Source of the DNA: an uncultured Clostridia bacterium
GTDB lineage: Bacteria > Bacillota > Clostridia > TANB77 > CAG-508
Assembly (NCBI GenBank): GCA_947584805.1
Contig: CANPWU010000009.1
Coordinates: 1 to 41,518, forward strand
Length of the DNA stretch: 41,518 nucleotides
Direction: 5' to 3'
The notes under the pieces are model-generated. The model ran no database searches. It was not told the origin of the DNA and worked only from the letters and a program-made list of their open reading frames with translations. Position 1 is the first letter of the stretch; every line of letters begins with the position of its first letter. Shown here piece by piece: positions 8,443 to 18,030 of this stretch. The position numbers and the translations under genes are program-made.

Positions 8443-9870
8443 ATGAGAAAAACAACAAAAATATTATTGTTAATTTTAATTGCACTAACAATAATTATAA
8501 TGCCACAATATGCTGTAAAAGCAGCACAGACTGTAAGTCTTGAAAAAATTGAAATTATGAGTCCTGACACAGGAACATATGGAGCAGAGCAAAAAATTAA
8601 AGTAGCTTTGACATATACTGAAAATATACAAACTCTTGCAACTGGTAATGCAACAACAAGCGATAGTATATCATATAAGTTTGGCGATAATGGAACAGTT
8701 AGACAATCTGAAAAAGGAATTCTAAGTGGAAAAACATTAACTTATGAAGTAACAATACAAGAAGGAGATATGGGAAAATTTATTATAACATCATATAACA
8801 TTAGTTTCCTTAAAGATGGAGAAACAGTATCTAAAACAGAAAATAATCCAGAAGTTACAGGAAATGTTATTACAGCAGATACGACAGAGACTCCTACTGG
8901 ATTAACTTGGACAGATATAAGCAAAATGAAAATAGAAACGAAAGCAGAAGATAGTAATGTGACTAGAGATGTATACATTAAGATTTCTGGAATAACTGAA
9001 ATAGAAGGACATCATTACTATGCTTTCTTAACAAATTCTTCAACAAAACCAGAAATACAATTAACTGGTTCATATAATGCAATAGATACAGATACAATAA
9101 CAGCATATTTATCATCTTTTACTGGAAATTACGGATATAATGTCAAAGAATTCTATGAGCTTAATACTGATACTTACTTATATATTGTTGAAGAGCAACT
9201 TAATCAAGAAACAAGTAAATATGAAAATAAATTTATAGTTTCAAACTATAAAATAACTTGGCCAGAAAGAAGAAGCTTAGGAACTAGAATATCAAGCTAT
9301 TTCTTTAGTGAAAAAACATCAACATTTATACCTGAATTGTCTAGTGAAAGAGAAAATAAAGGTGTAAACGTAAATATAAAAGTAGGAAAAGTTACAGATT
9401 TGAATATTTTACGTGCAATTCAAAGAGGCGATTCGGATTGCTTATCAAAGCTTCTAGAATATGCAAAAACTACAAATGGCATTTATAATGGACCAGTATT
9501 ACATAAGGAAGCAACAGAGGCACCTACAATAACAGATAAGTTTGATTTAGTAGATGAGGCTTATTATTATGTATATATGCTAGTCGACGATGAGAATGGT
9601 AAATATTATCCAATAGAAGATGTTTCACTTTATCAAGCTCTAGTTGGTGATACAGTTGGAAAGAATCTATTTGACTATTTAGATGACAATTTTAAATGGA
9701 ATTTAGAAGATGAAGGAACAACTCCTCCAACTGAAACACCAAAAGATGATACAACATTACAAGGAAAATTACCACAAACAGGACAAACAGCTTTAATAGT
9801 TATTTCATGTGCAGGATTAGTTATTTTAACAATTATATTTGCAAAAAAGATAAGAAAATATAGCATATAA
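8443..9870 (+). CDS. Sortase-anchored surface protein (LPQTG)
   Basis: 475 residues. An N-terminal signal peptide (basic start, hydrophobic core, processing near VKAAQT) leads to a secreted body of about 410 residues, probably beta-rich with no family I can name. The tail is a Thr/Pro-rich linker, the sortase motif LPQTG near residue 445, a hydrophobic span and a basic end (KKIRKYS). It is thus predicted to be covalently attached to peptidoglycan by a class A or similar sortase. CGG trinucleotides at about 9132 and 9434 are out of phase and do not break the frame. Monocistronic, with its own promoter candidate and terminator. Confidence 0.85.
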   Translation: MRKTTKILLLILIALTIIIMPQYAVKAAQTVSLEKIEIMSPDTGTYGAEQKIKVALTYTENIQTLATGNATTSDSISYKFGDNGTVRQSEKGILSGKTLTYEVTIQEGDMGKFIITSYNISFLKDGETVSKTENNPEVTGNVITADTTETPTGLTWTDISKMKIETKAEDSNVTRDVYIKISGITEIEGHHYYAFLTNSSTKPEIQLTGSYNAIDTDTITAYLSSFTGNYGYNVKEFYELNTDTYLYIVEEQLNQETSKYENKFIVSNYKITWPERRSLGTRISSYFFSEKTSTFIPELSSERENKGVNVNIKVGKVTDLNILRAIQRGDSDCLSKLLEYAKTTNGIYNGPVLHKEATEAPTITDKFDLVDEAYYYVYMLVDDENGKYYPIEDVSLYQALVGDTVGKNLFDYLDDNFKWNLEDEGTTPPTETPKDDTTLQGKLPQTGQTALIVISCAGLVILTIIFAKKIRKYSI

Positions 9871-9919
9871 TTTATTATATAAGAAATGCTAGCAAATCAT
9901 GTAATTAAAGCTAGATAAT

Positions 9920-9991
9920 AAAAAGAGAGATCTTTTACGAAACTTATTACATTTTAAAGTAATGGTTAAGTATTAGATACTCTCTCTTTTT
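9920..9991. terminator. Extended convergent terminator between surface protein and spoVT
   Basis: AAAAAGAGAGA pairs with the TCTCTCTTTTT about 50 bases later. An inner stem around ATTAC/GTAAT lies between them. The poly-T/poly-A ends allow termination from both sides. Confidence 0.6.
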
Positions 9992-9993
9992 AT

Positions 9994-10548
9994 TTATATA
10001 TCCATTTGATTTCCTAAAAAACCTGCAGCTGATTCAACTATTTTTTGCTCAGTTTCTCCCATTTTTGTTTTTGGATCCTTTGATAAAAGGATAACTGAAC
10101 CTACAACGTCACCCTGACTAATTATAGGATATACGACTTGAGAATTAAATTTTCTTTCTTTATTATCATTTTTTACAACTGGAATAGATACTTCGTTATT
10201 ATCACGGCTTATATAAACTTCTTTATCATCCATAAGTTGTTCTAATTCTTTTGATAAATCTTGCTCTAAAAATTCTTTCTTAGAACCACCAGATACTGCA
10301 ATTACAGTATCTTTATCTGTTATACAAGCAATATGTCCTGTTGTTTTAGATAAAGTTTCAGCATAACCACTTGCAAATTCTGAAAGTTCACCAATTGGAG
10401 AGTATTTTTTTAATATTACTTCTCCTTCTTTATCTGTAAATATTTCTAGAGGGTCACCTTCTTTTATACGAAGTACCTTTCTTATTTCCTTTGGAATTAC
10501 TATTCTTCCTAAATCATCTATTCTTCTAACTACACCTGTTGCTTTCAA
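9994..10548 (-). CDS. spoVT: Stage V sporulation protein T (AbrB-family regulator)
   Basis: 184 residues, family-typical length. The N-terminal AbrB swapped-hairpin DNA-binding domain reads MKATGVVRRIDDLGRIVIPK and is followed by a GAF-like C-terminal domain. It regulates forespore genes in spore formers, which supports a sporulating organism. Strong ribosome binding site (GGAGG) upstream. The gene diverges from the SASP gene, sharing a short intergenic region (10549-10685). Confidence 0.95.
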   Translation of the reverse strand: MKATGVVRRIDDLGRIVIPKEIRKVLRIKEGDPLEIFTDKEGEVILKKYSPIGELSEFASGYAETLSKTTGHIACITDKDTVIAVSGGSKKEFLEQDLSKELEQLMDDKEVYISRDNNEVSIPVVKNDNKERKFNSQVVYPIISQGDVVGSVILLSKDPKTKMGETEQKIVESAAGFLGNQMDI

Positions 10549-10685
10549 AACTATTCCTCCTTTTTATTTACTTTAAATCTATTATTTGTTAATTTAAAAA
10601 AATTATTCATTCGAAGTTATATTTTATTAGTTTTAAGTATATACTTTTTTATAGGATATTTTAATTACAAGGAGGAATTTTAAAA

Positions 10686-10871
10686 ATGAATATTCAAAGA
10701 ATTCATGAAATTTTGAAAAATAAAGAAAAATGCGATGTTTTTTACGAGGACAAGCCAGTTTGGATACAAGAAATAAAAGATAATATCGCAAAAGTTGGAT
10801 TTATTGATGGAACTGGAGATAAGGATGTATATATTGAAGATTTATATGAAGATAGTTTATACGAAGATTAA
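10686..10871 (+). CDS. sspH: H-type small acid-soluble spore protein
   Basis: 61 residues with strong AAGGAGG. The pattern (MNIQRIHEILKNKEKCDV, then VWIQEI and an acidic end) matches the short H-type SASP family, spore-core proteins made in the forespore. Its place beside spoVT fits. The family is short and divergent, so confidence is moderate. Confidence 0.75.
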   Translation: MNIQRIHEILKNKEKCDVFYEDKPVWIQEIKDNIAKVGFIDGTGDKDVYIEDLYEDSLYED

Positions 10872-10948
10872 TAATAAAATTAATGCTCTTGCTTCTTTAA
10901 AATAAATAATATATAATATAGACAAGCTTATAAGTTAAGAGGTGAAAT

Positions 10949-13013
10949 ATGCAGAAAAATATTAATCTAAATACTGATATTAGATATATAAAAGGTGTTG
11001 GGGAAGCAAGAGCAAAAACTTTAAACAGACTTGGAATATATAAGCTTGAGGATTTAATTACATATTATCCAAGAAATTATGAAGATAGAGGAAAAGCAAA
11101 AAAACTATATGAAGTACAAGATGGAGACGAAGTTTTAATAAAAGCTCGTGCATTAACAAATATGCAGGTTATAAGGGCAAGAAATAGAAGAATGACAATT
11201 TGCAAAATACTTGTTAAAGACGAAACAGATACATGTGAAATCACTTGGTATAATCAGCCTTATTTAAAAGAAAGATTTAAAATAGGAGAAGAATACAGTT
11301 TCTTTGGTAAAATTTCTAAAAAAAGCCGGACATATTGAAATGGTATCTCCTGTATTTGAAAAAGAAGGACTAAATCGAAACACTCGGCAAGATAATACCA
11401 CTTTATCCTTTAACATATGATATATCTCAAAATCAAATAAGAAAGATTATAGAAAATGGTTTAGAACTTGTTAAAAATAAACTTGAAGAAACTTTACCTA
11501 AATACATATTAGATGAGTACAAGCTTCTAGATATTAATTCTGCAACAAACAAAATTCACTTTCCGGAAAATTTTACTGAATTTGAAAAAGCAAGAAGAAG
11601 ACTAGCTTTTGAAGAACTCTTAACTATGCAACTTTTACTTTTGAATTTAAAAAACAAAGCAAATAAAGAACTCCAAGGAATACAATTTGACAAAAATGTA
11701 AAAATGTCAGATGTAATAAATAGACTTCCTTTTAATCTTACAAAGGCACAACTTAGAGCTCTGGAAGATATTGACAAAGATATGGAAAAAGATAAAGCTA
11801 TGAATAGACTTCTTCAAGGAGATGTTGGCTCTCGGCAAAACAGTAGTTGCAATAATTGCAGCATATAAAGCTGTAAAATCAGGATACCAAATGGCAATAA
11901 TGGCTCCAACATCTATACTTGCAGCTCAGCACTTAGAAAGCTTTAACTCAATTTTAAAAGATTTTGGAATAAGATGTGAGCTTTTAATTAGTAATATGCC
12001 AGCTAAGAAAAAGGCTGAAATTATAGAAGATATTAAAAACGGAAAGGTAGATGTAGTTATTGGAACACATTCTATACTTCAAGAAAATGTTGTATTCAAA
12101 AATTTAGGACTGGTTATAACAGATGAACAGCACAGATTTGGAGTAAATCAAAGAAAAATTATAAGTGAAAAAGGAAAAAATGTAGACAAAATCGTAATGA
12201 CAGCAACTCCAATTCCTAGAACTCTTGCACTCATTTTATATGGAGATCTTGATATATCTGTTATTGATGAACTACCGCCAAATAGGAAAAAAATAGATAC
12301 ATTTGCAGTTCGGATTAGAACTAGAAGATAGAGTAAATAATTTTATAAAAAAACAAATAAAAGAGGGAAGACAAGCTTATATAGTTTGTCCACTTGTAGA
12401 AGAAAGTGAAGAAATAGATGCAAAATCTGTTTTGGAATTATTTGAGAAATATAAGGAAGAAGTATTTAGTGAATTTAGAGTAGAATATATGCATGGTAAA
12501 TTAAAACAAAAAGAAAAAGATAAAATAATGAATGAATTCAAAGATGGGAAAATTGACATTTTAATTTCTACAACTGTTATAGAAGTAGGAGTAAATGTAC
12601 CAAATGCAAGTGTTATGGTAATACAAAACGCAGAAAGATTTGGACTAGCTGCTCTTCATCAATTAAGAGGAAGAGTAGGAAGAGGAGAATATAAATCATA
12701 CTGTATATTAAAATATCAAGGAAAATCAGATAATATAAGACAAAGAATGAAAATAATGCAAGAGACTAATGACGGATTCCTTATATCTGAAAAGGATCTA
12801 GAATTAAGAGGATCAGGAGAATTCTTTGGAACTAAACAACACGGAATTCCAGAATTTAAAGTAGCTAATCTTTTTGAAGATATGGAAATTTTAAAAGCAG
12901 CACAAAATCTTGCAATGAAAATTTTACAAGGTGATCCAAATTTAGAGAATGAACAAAACTTATTATTAAAGAAAACAATAAATAAAAAATATAGTGAAAA
13001 AATTCAAATGTAA
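10949..13013 (+). CDS. recG: ATP-dependent DNA helicase RecG, four CGG shift sites
   Basis: Branch-migrating helicase for stalled forks and recombination intermediates. Reconstructed length is 686 residues, the family norm. Order: wedge/OB domain (about 60-150), Walker A GDVGSGKT (near 291), DEQHRFG box (near 389), TATPIPRT, then helicase domain 2 with LRGRVGRG (near 570). Skipping the C is required at 11327 (KKSGHIEM), 11385 (RNTGKIIPLYPLT), 11833 (inside Walker A, the first G of GKT) and 12311 (FAVGLELEDR). As read by standard rules the gene is five pieces. The second and third sites fall on residues nearly invariant in RecG, so the restored reading is well supported. Confidence 0.93.
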
Positions 13014-13130
13014 GTTATGAGAGCATAATTAAAAAAAATTATTAAAATTGCTTGATATTTTTTCAATTCTATTGTATGATATTATATGTAAATTTAAAAT
13101 CAATATTATATTTAGAAAGAGGAATAAGTA

Positions 13131-13538
13131 ATGAAAAGAGTAATAACAATTGTATCTATATTATTAATACTTATGGCAGTTTTTGGCTTTTCACATGTAT
13201 ATGCTGCAGAAGAAATTTTAAATTCAGACACAACAAGCAAAATGATTGAAATGTCTGAAAAACAAAAAGAAGATCTTGCAGATTATGTTGAAGAATATGG
13301 CTCAGAAGCTTATGGATTAACAGCTTTTATTTTGAATAAAGTTAGAATATTTAGTATTCCACTTTGTTTCTTAGGAATAACAATAAGTGCAATATATCAA
13401 TATGTAATAGGCATAAGAAAACTAGATGTAAGATATAAAGGTTTTTATACAATGATAGCTTTTATTACAATATTTGTTATATGTCAAGTATTACCACTTG
13501 TATTTGTAATTGTTATAAAAGGATTTGGAAGGAGTTAA
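13131..13538 (+). CDS. Signal-peptide membrane protein, unknown
   Basis: 135 residues with a cleavable-looking signal sequence (processing near VYAAEE). An acidic stretch follows, then two membrane spans (about 68-90 and 103-128). It stands three bases before the CpaE-like gene, so the two are probably one operon. The layout resembles small pilin-like or channel-like membrane proteins, but no motif settles it. Confidence 0.6.
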   Translation: MKRVITIVSILLILMAVFGFSHVYAAEEILNSDTTSKMIEMSEKQKEDLADYVEEYGSEAYGLTAFILNKVRIFSIPLCFLGITISAIYQYVIGIRKLDVRYKGFYTMIAFITIFVICQVLPLVFVIVIKGFGRS

Positions 13539-13541
13539 CAA

Positions 13542-15740
13542 ATGAAAGTTTTATTTGCTGTTAATAATGAAAACATATCAGAATCAATTATTAAATTATA
13601 TCAACAACAATATAGAGAAATAATATCTGGTAAGAATGTTTATTATTTTAATGCAATAATTAAAGAGTTACAAAGGGATCAAACATACGATAGAGTTGTA
13701 ATTAGTGAGGACTTAGAACCTTATTCAAATAATAATTTTGACATTATCGATAAATTTTTATTTGAACAATTAGATAAAATTAGCGATGAAGCAATAGATG
13801 AAGAAGGATCAGATATACCAATTATTTTTATAGCAACAGATAGAAGATCAAAATCTGATAGTTTATTGTCTAAACTATTTTCTATAGGTGTATATGATGC
13901 ACTTCTTGGACAGGATAGAAATATACCAGAAGTTTGCAAACTTTTGAATAAACCTCGTACAAAAAGAGAAGCAAAATTGTATTACAAAATAGAAACAGAA
14001 GAAGTTAAATATCAATCAGAAGCAGAAGATAGTGTTAGTGAGACTGAAATAAAAAATATATTAACACATTACAAAAAACTAGGCAAAAATACTGAAAGAT
14101 ATGTTGAAAGTTTTAATAATATTGCAGCACAATATACTGATGCACAGCTTAGAATAATTACTAAATTTTTACCAATTAGTGTAAAAGCAGTCTTAGAACA
14201 AGAATCTCCAAAATATCAGTCAATAATGACATTTGGAGAGGGAACATATAAAGACCCAGAAAAAATGAAGGAAAAGAAAAAAGAAGATTTAAAAATTGGT
14301 TTTATAGAAACAAATGCTACAAAGACAAGACCTACAAAACCAGTTGTAATTCCTTCTGCTGTTGATACAAAATCTGTAAGAAAACTTACAAGAAAAGTAG
14401 AAAATGATCAAGAAAAACAAGAAGCTCCTAAAAAAGAAGAAACAAATGACTTTGATAATTTCTTTGAGAATGAAGAAAATGATATACAATCTGATATAAA
14501 TATTTTTGAAGAAACACAAAATCTCGATACTCATGATGAACAAATTGAAAATCAGGAGGAGCCTGCTAAAAAGAAAAGAGGCAGACCTAGAAAGATTGCT
14601 CCTGTTCCTGAACAAGTAAATGCAATTCCTAAAAAGAGAGGCAGACCTAGAAAAGTAGTTCAAACTGAAGAAGAAGTCACATTACCAGAACTTGAACAAG
14701 AAAATATGCTACCAGGATTTGAAGAAGTAGAAGAAGATAATAGACTTCCAGGAATTGAAGAACAGAAAAATAATACATCAGATGAAGAAATTTTGCTACC
14801 AGGTTTTGATGAGACAGAAACAAGTGATTTATATGCAGAAAAATCAGCAAACAGTACAGAAACATACATAGAAAAAATTAATACATCAGAAAATCAATCA
14901 GATTTCACAAACTTACTAACAAAAGATAAGAAAATCGTATCTTTTGTTGGAACATCTAAAGCTGGGACATCTTTCTTAATTAATAATATTGCAGATATGT
15001 TATCTAGAACAGGTATAAAAACTGCAATAGTTGATCTTACTGAAAATAGAAATTCATATTATATATATACAAAAAATGAAGAAGCTTTAAGAAGAGTAGC
15101 ATCAAATTGCTTAGAAAAACTTGAGAATGGAATAATAGAAGGCATAGATGTTAGCAAAAATTTAACTGTATTTACTTCAGTTCCAAATGCAAAAGTTGAA
15201 GTAAATGATATAGAAATGCTTCTATCAAATCTTGTAAAGAGATTCTCATTAGTACTATTAGATTGTGATTATAAAACGCCTGATAAATATTTTGAACTTT
15301 CACAAGAAATATATTTAGTACAAACGATGGATATACTTACAATTCAACCATTAACTGCATTTTTGAGAGAATTGCAATCAAAGGATAAGTTAGTTCCTTC
15401 AAAACTTAAAATAGTGATAAATAAAGAAATGAAAGTTAGAGGACTTAGTATAAAAGCTATAATTGGAGGAATGTCATGCTATAATAATCCTGAAATGTCA
15501 TATATGAGAGAATTATTTGATAGAGAAAAAATTTCAGTAATTACAGTTCCGTTTGATGAGGATGCTTTATCAAAATATTTATCTGGCATGGTAGATTGTA
15601 TAGTTTCTACAAGTGGGTATTCAAGACAATTTTTAGTAGAACTTAAAAAATTAAGCGATAATGTATATCCATTAGTAACAAATAGATTTAAACCAGATTA
15701 TTCAAAAAATAACAAATTTAATAATAATGCAAATATGTAA
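13542..15740 (+). CDS. CpaE/MinD-like ATPase-fold protein with degenerate Walker A and AT-hook-like repeats
   Basis: 732 residues. An N-terminal receiver-like region (1-130) leads to a long charged linker and a C-terminal MinD/CpaE-type P-loop domain (about 465-720). The deviant Walker A is VGTSKAGTS, which keeps a Lys but ends GTS in place of GKT, so ATP hydrolysis is doubtful. LLDCDY may be the Walker B. The linker holds two KRGRPRK AT-hook-like motifs exactly 60 bases apart (14575 and 14635) and LPGF/LPGI acidic repeats (about 14685-14815). Related TadZ/CpaE proteins localise type IV pilus or secretion machines. No tad genes are in the window, so the partner is unknown. Confidence 0.65.
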   Translation: MKVLFAVNNENISESIIKLYQQQYREIISGKNVYYFNAIIKELQRDQTYDRVVISEDLEPYSNNNFDIIDKFLFEQLDKISDEAIDEEGSDIPIIFIATDRRSKSDSLLSKLFSIGVYDALLGQDRNIPEVCKLLNKPRTKREAKLYYKIETEEVKYQSEAEDSVSETEIKNILTHYKKLGKNTERYVESFNNIAAQYTDAQLRIITKFLPISVKAVLEQESPKYQSIMTFGEGTYKDPEKMKEKKKEDLKIGFIETNATKTRPTKPVVIPSAVDTKSVRKLTRKVENDQEKQEAPKKEETNDFDNFFENEENDIQSDINIFEETQNLDTHDEQIENQEEPAKKKRGRPRKIAPVPEQVNAIPKKRGRPRKVVQTEEEVTLPELEQENMLPGFEEVEEDNRLPGIEEQKNNTSDEEILLPGFDETETSDLYAEKSANSTETYIEKINTSENQSDFTNLLTKDKKIVSFVGTSKAGTSFLINNIADMLSRTGIKTAIVDLTENRNSYYIYTKNEEALRRVASNCLEKLENGIIEGIDVSKNLTVFTSVPNAKVEVNDIEMLLSNLVKRFSLVLLDCDYKTPDKYFELSQEIYLVQTMDILTIQPLTAFLRELQSKDKLVPSKLKIVINKEMKVRGLSIKAIIGGMSCYNNPEMSYMRELFDREKISVITVPFDEDALSKYLSGMVDCIVSTSGYSRQFLVELKKLSDNVYPLVTNRFKPDYSKNNKFNNNANM

Positions 15741-15827
15741 AAAAGTTTTTCTAAATACAATACAAAATTAAGAAATAACTTTAGATAAAGTCATACATAT
15801 GATTAATTTAAGAAGGGAGTATCATAG

Positions 15828-16952
15828 ATGACAATTGAACTACTTTTTATGATAATATTAGTAATAATAGTATTAATTTTGGTTGTTTATAATTTTATCA
15901 TAAGCAAAAGAATAAAGAACTTTAAAGATATTAATCAAAAAGTTACAAGCTTAAATGTCTTACAAGATTTTATGAGCACCATTGGGGAAGAAAAATCTGT
16001 TGATGAAAAAATTGCAAAAATAAACGATATATTAATAGAACAATATGCAATAAAATATTCAACTATAGTTGTATTTAATGGATCTGAATATGTAGTAAAA
16101 GCATCAAATGTAGATCAAAAGCATTGGGATACATTAAGAAATCTACACAATGAAGAAATATTTAAAGACAGTATAACTACAGCAAAGCCTAAATATGTAA
16201 CTGTAAATACTGAAGAAGAAAGATTACCATATCAAAAAATGGAATTTGGAAGAGCAAAATCTGCTATGTTTTTCCCTTTATATATTGACAATGTTTATTT
16301 TGGATATTGGATAATTGAGAGCGGTAGAATACATGCATTTGATCATATAGATACGACTATATTGGAAGTTGTAAAAGACAATATAATATCTATATTTAAA
16401 ATTGTTTCTTATCAAAATATTGTAGAAAGCTTAACAAGAAAAGATTTATATTCTGATCTTAAAACTTCTGAATATTTGTATGAGGAAGGAAGATCAATAA
16501 TAGATAATTATACAACATCAACTATTTGTATGTTTAGAATCGTAAATTTAGAGGAAACTAATAGAAAGATAAATAGAGACACAGGAAATCAAATGATTAT
16601 AGATGTTTGTGATTATATTAAAGACAAGCTATCTAATGAGTATTTATTTGTTAGATATATGGGACCTAAATTTGTTATCGCATTTTCTGGTGTTGATATT
16701 GATGGTGTAGATGAGTTTTTAAATAACCTAAAGTCTGATATAGAAAAGCTAGAAGTAGAAGATATTGTTGCGGTAGAAGAAAACAAAAAGAATGAGAATA
16801 AGAAAAAGAAAAAGGTCACAATAACTCATCCAAAACTTAATTTTGTCCTAACAACATATTATAAAGGAACAGCTTTAGAAATGGTTCTAAAAAAATTAGA
16901 GGAATATCTAGATACTGCTGACAAAAATGAAAGTGATATAAATAATATTTAA
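15828..16952 (+). CDS. Membrane-anchored GAF plus degenerate GGDEF protein
   Basis: 374 residues. A single N-terminal span (3-25) leads to a GAF-like sensor region (about 45-190) and a GGDEF-fold domain (about 225-355). The active-site loop reads YMGPKFVIAF where GGDEF is expected, so cyclase activity is unlikely; it may bind nucleotide or act as a scaffold. A poly-Lys insert (NKKNENKKKKK) interrupts the last part. The start is at ATG 15828 after AAGGGAG. CGG at 16322 and 16771 are out of phase and harmless. Its place before ireB suggests a role in envelope or signalling, but this is inference. Confidence 0.65.
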   Translation: MTIELLFMIILVIIVLILVVYNFIISKRIKNFKDINQKVTSLNVLQDFMSTIGEEKSVDEKIAKINDILIEQYAIKYSTIVVFNGSEYVVKASNVDQKHWDTLRNLHNEEIFKDSITTAKPKYVTVNTEEERLPYQKMEFGRAKSAMFFPLYIDNVYFGYWIIESGRIHAFDHIDTTILEVVKDNIISIFKIVSYQNIVESLTRKDLYSDLKTSEYLYEEGRSIIDNYTTSTICMFRIVNLEETNRKINRDTGNQMIIDVCDYIKDKLSNEYLFVRYMGPKFVIAFSGVDIDGVDEFLNNLKSDIEKLEVEDIVAVEENKKNENKKKKKVTITHPKLNFVLTTYYKGTALEMVLKKLEEYLDTADKNESDINNI

Positions 16953-16978
16953 TAATCATATAAGGAGGATATGAATAT

Positions 16979-17233
16979 ATGGATTTTGATAAGACAATGA
17001 ATTACAAGGTGGAGAATGAGAATAATATTAAATATAAAGAGGTACTAAAAGAAGTATATAAAGCACTTGATGAAAAAGGATACAATCCAGTTAATCAAAT
17101 AGTTGGTTATATTTTATCAGGAGACCCTACATATATAACTAGTCATAATGATGCAAGAAATGCAATTAGAAAAGTTGAAAGAGATGAATTACTAGAAAAA
17201 ATGGTTAGAAGTTATATAGGTTTGGATGAATAG
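16979..17233 (+). CDS. ireB: IreB family regulatory phosphoprotein
   Basis: 84 residues, matching the UPF0297/IreB family in length and in the core [20 protein letters not shown], followed by [10 protein letters not shown]. In enterococci IreB is a substrate of the kinase IreK and affects cephalosporin tolerance. AAGGAGG precedes the start. It is one base from ruvX, the usual firmicute order (ireB-ruvX-DUF1292). Confidence 0.94.
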   Translation: MDFDKTMNYKVENENNIKYKEVLKEVYKALDEKGYNPVNQIVGYILSGDPTYITSHNDARNAIRKVERDELLEKMVRSYIGLDE

Positions 17234-17234
17234 T

Positions 17235-17651
17235 ATGAGAATTTTAGGAATAGATTATGGCGATTCTAGGGTGGGACTTGCAATTTCGGATGGATTAGGA
17301 ATAACTGCTCAAGGACTTGAGACAATTAATAGCAATGGTAATGATAAGATTGTTTTAAAAAGACTAGAAGAGCTATTAGAAAAATACGAAATTTCAACAT
17401 TTGTTATTGGAATGCCTATAAATATGAATGGCACCTTGGGCGAAAGAGTCATAAAAACTAAAAATTTTATACATAAATTAAAATGCAAATTTAATAATAT
17501 AAATATAGAAACAATTGATGAAAGACTAACAACGGTTGCAGCACATAAAACTATGAATTTTTTAGATTTAAAACCAAAAGAAAAGAGGAATATAGTAGAT
17601 ACTATTTCTGCTGTATATATTCTAGAAATGTATATGAATAAAAGTCATTAA
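17235..17651 (+). CDS. ruvX: Putative Holliday junction resolvase / pre-16S nuclease
   Basis: 138 residues of the YqgF/RuvX RNase H-like fold. The N-terminus MRILGIDYGDSRVGLAI has the first catalytic Asp, VIGMP the second strand and DERLTT the third acidic site. ATG 17235 is preferred over ATG 17226 because the family starts at MRILGIDYG. It begins one base after the ireB stop. The protein processes 16S rRNA 5' ends in E. coli. Confidence 0.94.
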   Translation: MRILGIDYGDSRVGLAISDGLGITAQGLETINSNGNDKIVLKRLEELLEKYEISTFVIGMPINMNGTLGERVIKTKNFIHKLKCKFNNINIETIDERLTTVAAHKTMNFLDLKPKEKRNIVDTISAVYILEMYMNKSH

Positions 17652-17704
17652 AATTGTGTAAAAAACAATTATTATATAAATTTTGAAAGGAGAATTATAA
17701 TAAT

Positions 17705-18001
17705 ATGAACGATGAGGAATTAGATAATCTAATAGTACTAAATGATGAGGATGGCAATGAAGTTAGCTTTGAATTCTTAGATTTAGTAGAATTAGATGGA
17801 GAAGAGTATGTAATCCTTTTACCAACAGATGAAGCAGAAGATGAACCAGGAGAAGTTGTAATTTTAAAAGTAGAAGATACTGATTCAGAAGATGAAGAAT
17901 CTTATGTAAGTGTTGAAGATGAGGATGTATTAAACAAAGTATTTGAAATGTTTAAAGAAAAATTTAAAGATGAATTTGATTTTATTGATGAAGAAGATTA
18001 A
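17705..18001 (+). CDS. DUF1292 family acidic protein
   Basis: 98 residues, highly acidic, with the DUF1292 core (LDLVELDGEEYVILLP and VILKVED). It follows ruvX, as in other Firmicutes. Function is unknown. GAAAGGAG upstream and a strong terminator just after. Confidence 0.9.
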   Translation: MNDEELDNLIVLNDEDGNEVSFEFLDLVELDGEEYVILLPTDEAEDEPGEVVILKVEDTDSEDEESYVSVEDEDVLNKVFEMFKEKFKDEFDFIDEED

Positions 18002-18004
18002 AAA

Positions 18005-18030
18005 AAAAGAGGGGACCCCTCTTTTTTTTA
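18005..18030. terminator. Convergent terminator DUF1292 / tmcAL
   Basis: AGAGGG/CCCTCT stem with A-run before and T-run after, usable from both sides. Confidence 0.88.

Noticed and set aside
14289-14663. Minus-strand ORFs opposite the charged linker of the CpaE-like gene
   Set aside because: Low-complexity mirror of Lys/Glu-rich coding sequence; no ribosome binding site or recognisable protein.
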